From contig JANQHA010000644.1 of NCBI GenBank assembly GCA_028282865.1, forward strand, positions 1-6,258: DNA of 6,258 nucleotides. Reading direction: 5' to 3'. Within the stretch, counting starts at the first letter, position 1; each line of letters opens with the position of its first letter. The stretch is from Oligoflexales bacterium. GTDB lineage: Bacteria; Bdellovibrionota_B; Oligoflexia; Oligoflexales; CACXFL01. The notes under the pieces are model-generated. The model did no database searches and was not told where the DNA came from. It saw only the letters and a program-made list of their open reading frames with translations. The position numbers and the translations under genes are program-made. This document shows, one piece after another, positions 5,447-6,258 of this stretch.

Positions 5447-6258
5447 TAAAGGTCACCTCTTGCTTCGAGTCTAGAACGGGTTCGCCATGTTCTTCTTGAA
5501 TCAGTCGGTTCAGATAATGTTTGGGGCTCCTGCGAGCTAACCGCAATGATCGCCGCGAACGCTGCTATGAGATCATCGTCAATAGTATTATTATCTTTGG
5601 GCGTTTTAGCCTTTTCCATAATTTGATCGTATTTCTTTTCAACGTAGCCAGTATCAAAATCGCCAGAAACGAACTCCTCATCTGCCAAAACGGCCTCGTG
5701 GAATCTGGTGGTTGTGGGAATACCTTCGACCTCTAATTCGGACAAGGCCCGCTGCATCCTACTGATAGCTAGATCACGATCGCGGCCCCAGGTGATAATT
5801 TTTGCTATCATAGAGTCGTACTCTGAAGGGATGGTGTAGCCCTCGTATAGATGGGTGTCTACCCGGACAAACGGTCCTTGGGGCAGAGCAAGTTTTTTTA
5901 CCAACCCAGGATTTGGCAGGAATTCTTTAAATGGGTCCTCTGAGTTAATTCTGGTTTCAAAAGACCAGCCAGTTAGGGTGATATCTTCTTGAGTCATCGA
6001 CAGTGGTTCGTCGTTAGCTACTTTAATTTGCTCCGAAATCAAATCTATGCCAGTGATCATCTCTGTCACCGGGTGCTCAACTTGGATACGGGTATTCATT
6101 TCCATGAAGTAGCATCGGTCATGCGATTCACAAATCATTTCAACCGTACCAGCTCCAGAGTAACCAACGGCCTCACCTGCTTTGACGGCAATTTTACCTA
6201 GTTTTTTTCTTAAAGTGTCATCGAGAAAACTGCTTGGTGCCTCTTCTAAAAGTTTTTG
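5446..6258 (-). CDS. Biotin carboxylase subunit, C-terminal part only
   Basis: The frame enters from the right edge and ends in TAA at 5446-5448, giving 270 visible residues with the start outside the window. It is the C-terminal half of a biotin carboxylase, which uses ATP and bicarbonate to carboxylate biotin on the carrier encoded next. Counting from the edge, EEAPS is at 5-9, GYSGAGT at 33-39, and EMNTRIQVEHPVTE at 53-66. This supplies the equivalents of E. coli AccC Glu288, Asn290, Arg292 and Glu296 (here 53, 55, 57 and 61); Arg103 in RINSED corresponds to Arg338, with the same 42-residue gap. After the YVEKK end of the AccC-like fold come about 55 extra residues, including an Ala/Ile-rich helix, typical of the longer propionyl/methylcrotonyl-type alpha chains. 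It overlaps the carrier gene by one base. Confidence 0.93.
   Translation of the reverse strand, partial: QKLLEEAPSSFLDDTLRKKLGKIAVKAGEAVGYSGAGTVEMICESHDRCYFMEMNTRIQVEHPVTEMITGIDLISEQIKVANDEPLSMTQEDITLTGWSFETRINSEDPFKEFLPNPGLVKKLALPQGPFVRVDTHLYEGYTIPSEYDSMIAKIITWGRDRDLAISRMQRALSELEVEGIPTTTRFHEAVLADEEFVSGDFDTGYVEKKYDQIMEKAKTPKDNNTIDDDLIAAFAAIIAVSSQEPQTLSEPTDSRRTWRTRSRLEARGDL

Noticed and set aside
4995..6201. Plus-strand frames opposite the carrier and carboxylase genes (4995-5177, 5521-5736, 5989-6201)
   Set aside because: Antisense to strongly supported conserved genes; no independent support.

Overview
All recognisable genes in this window lie on the minus strand, so the biological order runs from the right edge to the left edge. 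Base composition is moderate, there are no RNA genes, insertion sequences or CRISPR arrays, and spacing is tight. The gene set (a split acyl-CoA carboxylase alpha subunit, an FAD glycerol-3-phosphate dehydrogenase, a MarR regulator, an arsenite methyltransferase and a large signal-peptide protein) fits a chromosomal segment of a heterotrophic Gram-negative bacterium. The style of the secreted protein and the form of GlpD made me think of the Bdellovibrionota/Oligoflexia neighbourhood. That is an impression, not something the window proves.

Right-hand block (about 3295-6258), apparently one operon. It starts with the C-terminal half of a biotin carboxylase that enters from the right edge. A biotinyl carrier protein follows, whose start codon overlaps the carboxylase stop in a TAATG junction. 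A GlpD-type glycerol-3-phosphate dehydrogenase comes next, beginning only a few bases after the carrier stop. The carboxylase pair would load CO2 onto biotin for an acyl-CoA carboxyltransferase whose subunits are not in view. GlpD feeds electrons from glycerol-3-phosphate to quinone. The oddity is GlpD: its frame is open through the whole FAD-binding N-terminus, yet no ATG, GTG, TTG or CTG lies between the upstream stop and the FAD motif. The best-placed initiator is an ATC codon behind a good Shine-Dalgarno sequence.

Middle block (1464-3294). A 194-base spacer holds a possible promoter, nested inverted repeats and two tiny back-to-back reading frames that lead into a MarR-family regulator gene. 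Twenty-nine bases after that gene is an arsM gene. Its product has the residue layout of animal-type AS3MT, including all four conserved cysteines at near-identical spacing, a long C-terminal domain and a terminal Cys-Cys. No arsR, arsenite pump or arsenate reductase is in view, so arsenic methylation here appears to be under MarR rather than ArsR control.

Left-hand block (1-1463). A 219-base AT-rich spacer with two small inverted repeats precedes a large secreted protein of unknown function that runs off the left edge. My reading of its translation is that a module of about 100-115 residues occurs twice, separated by a basic, cysteine-containing linker.
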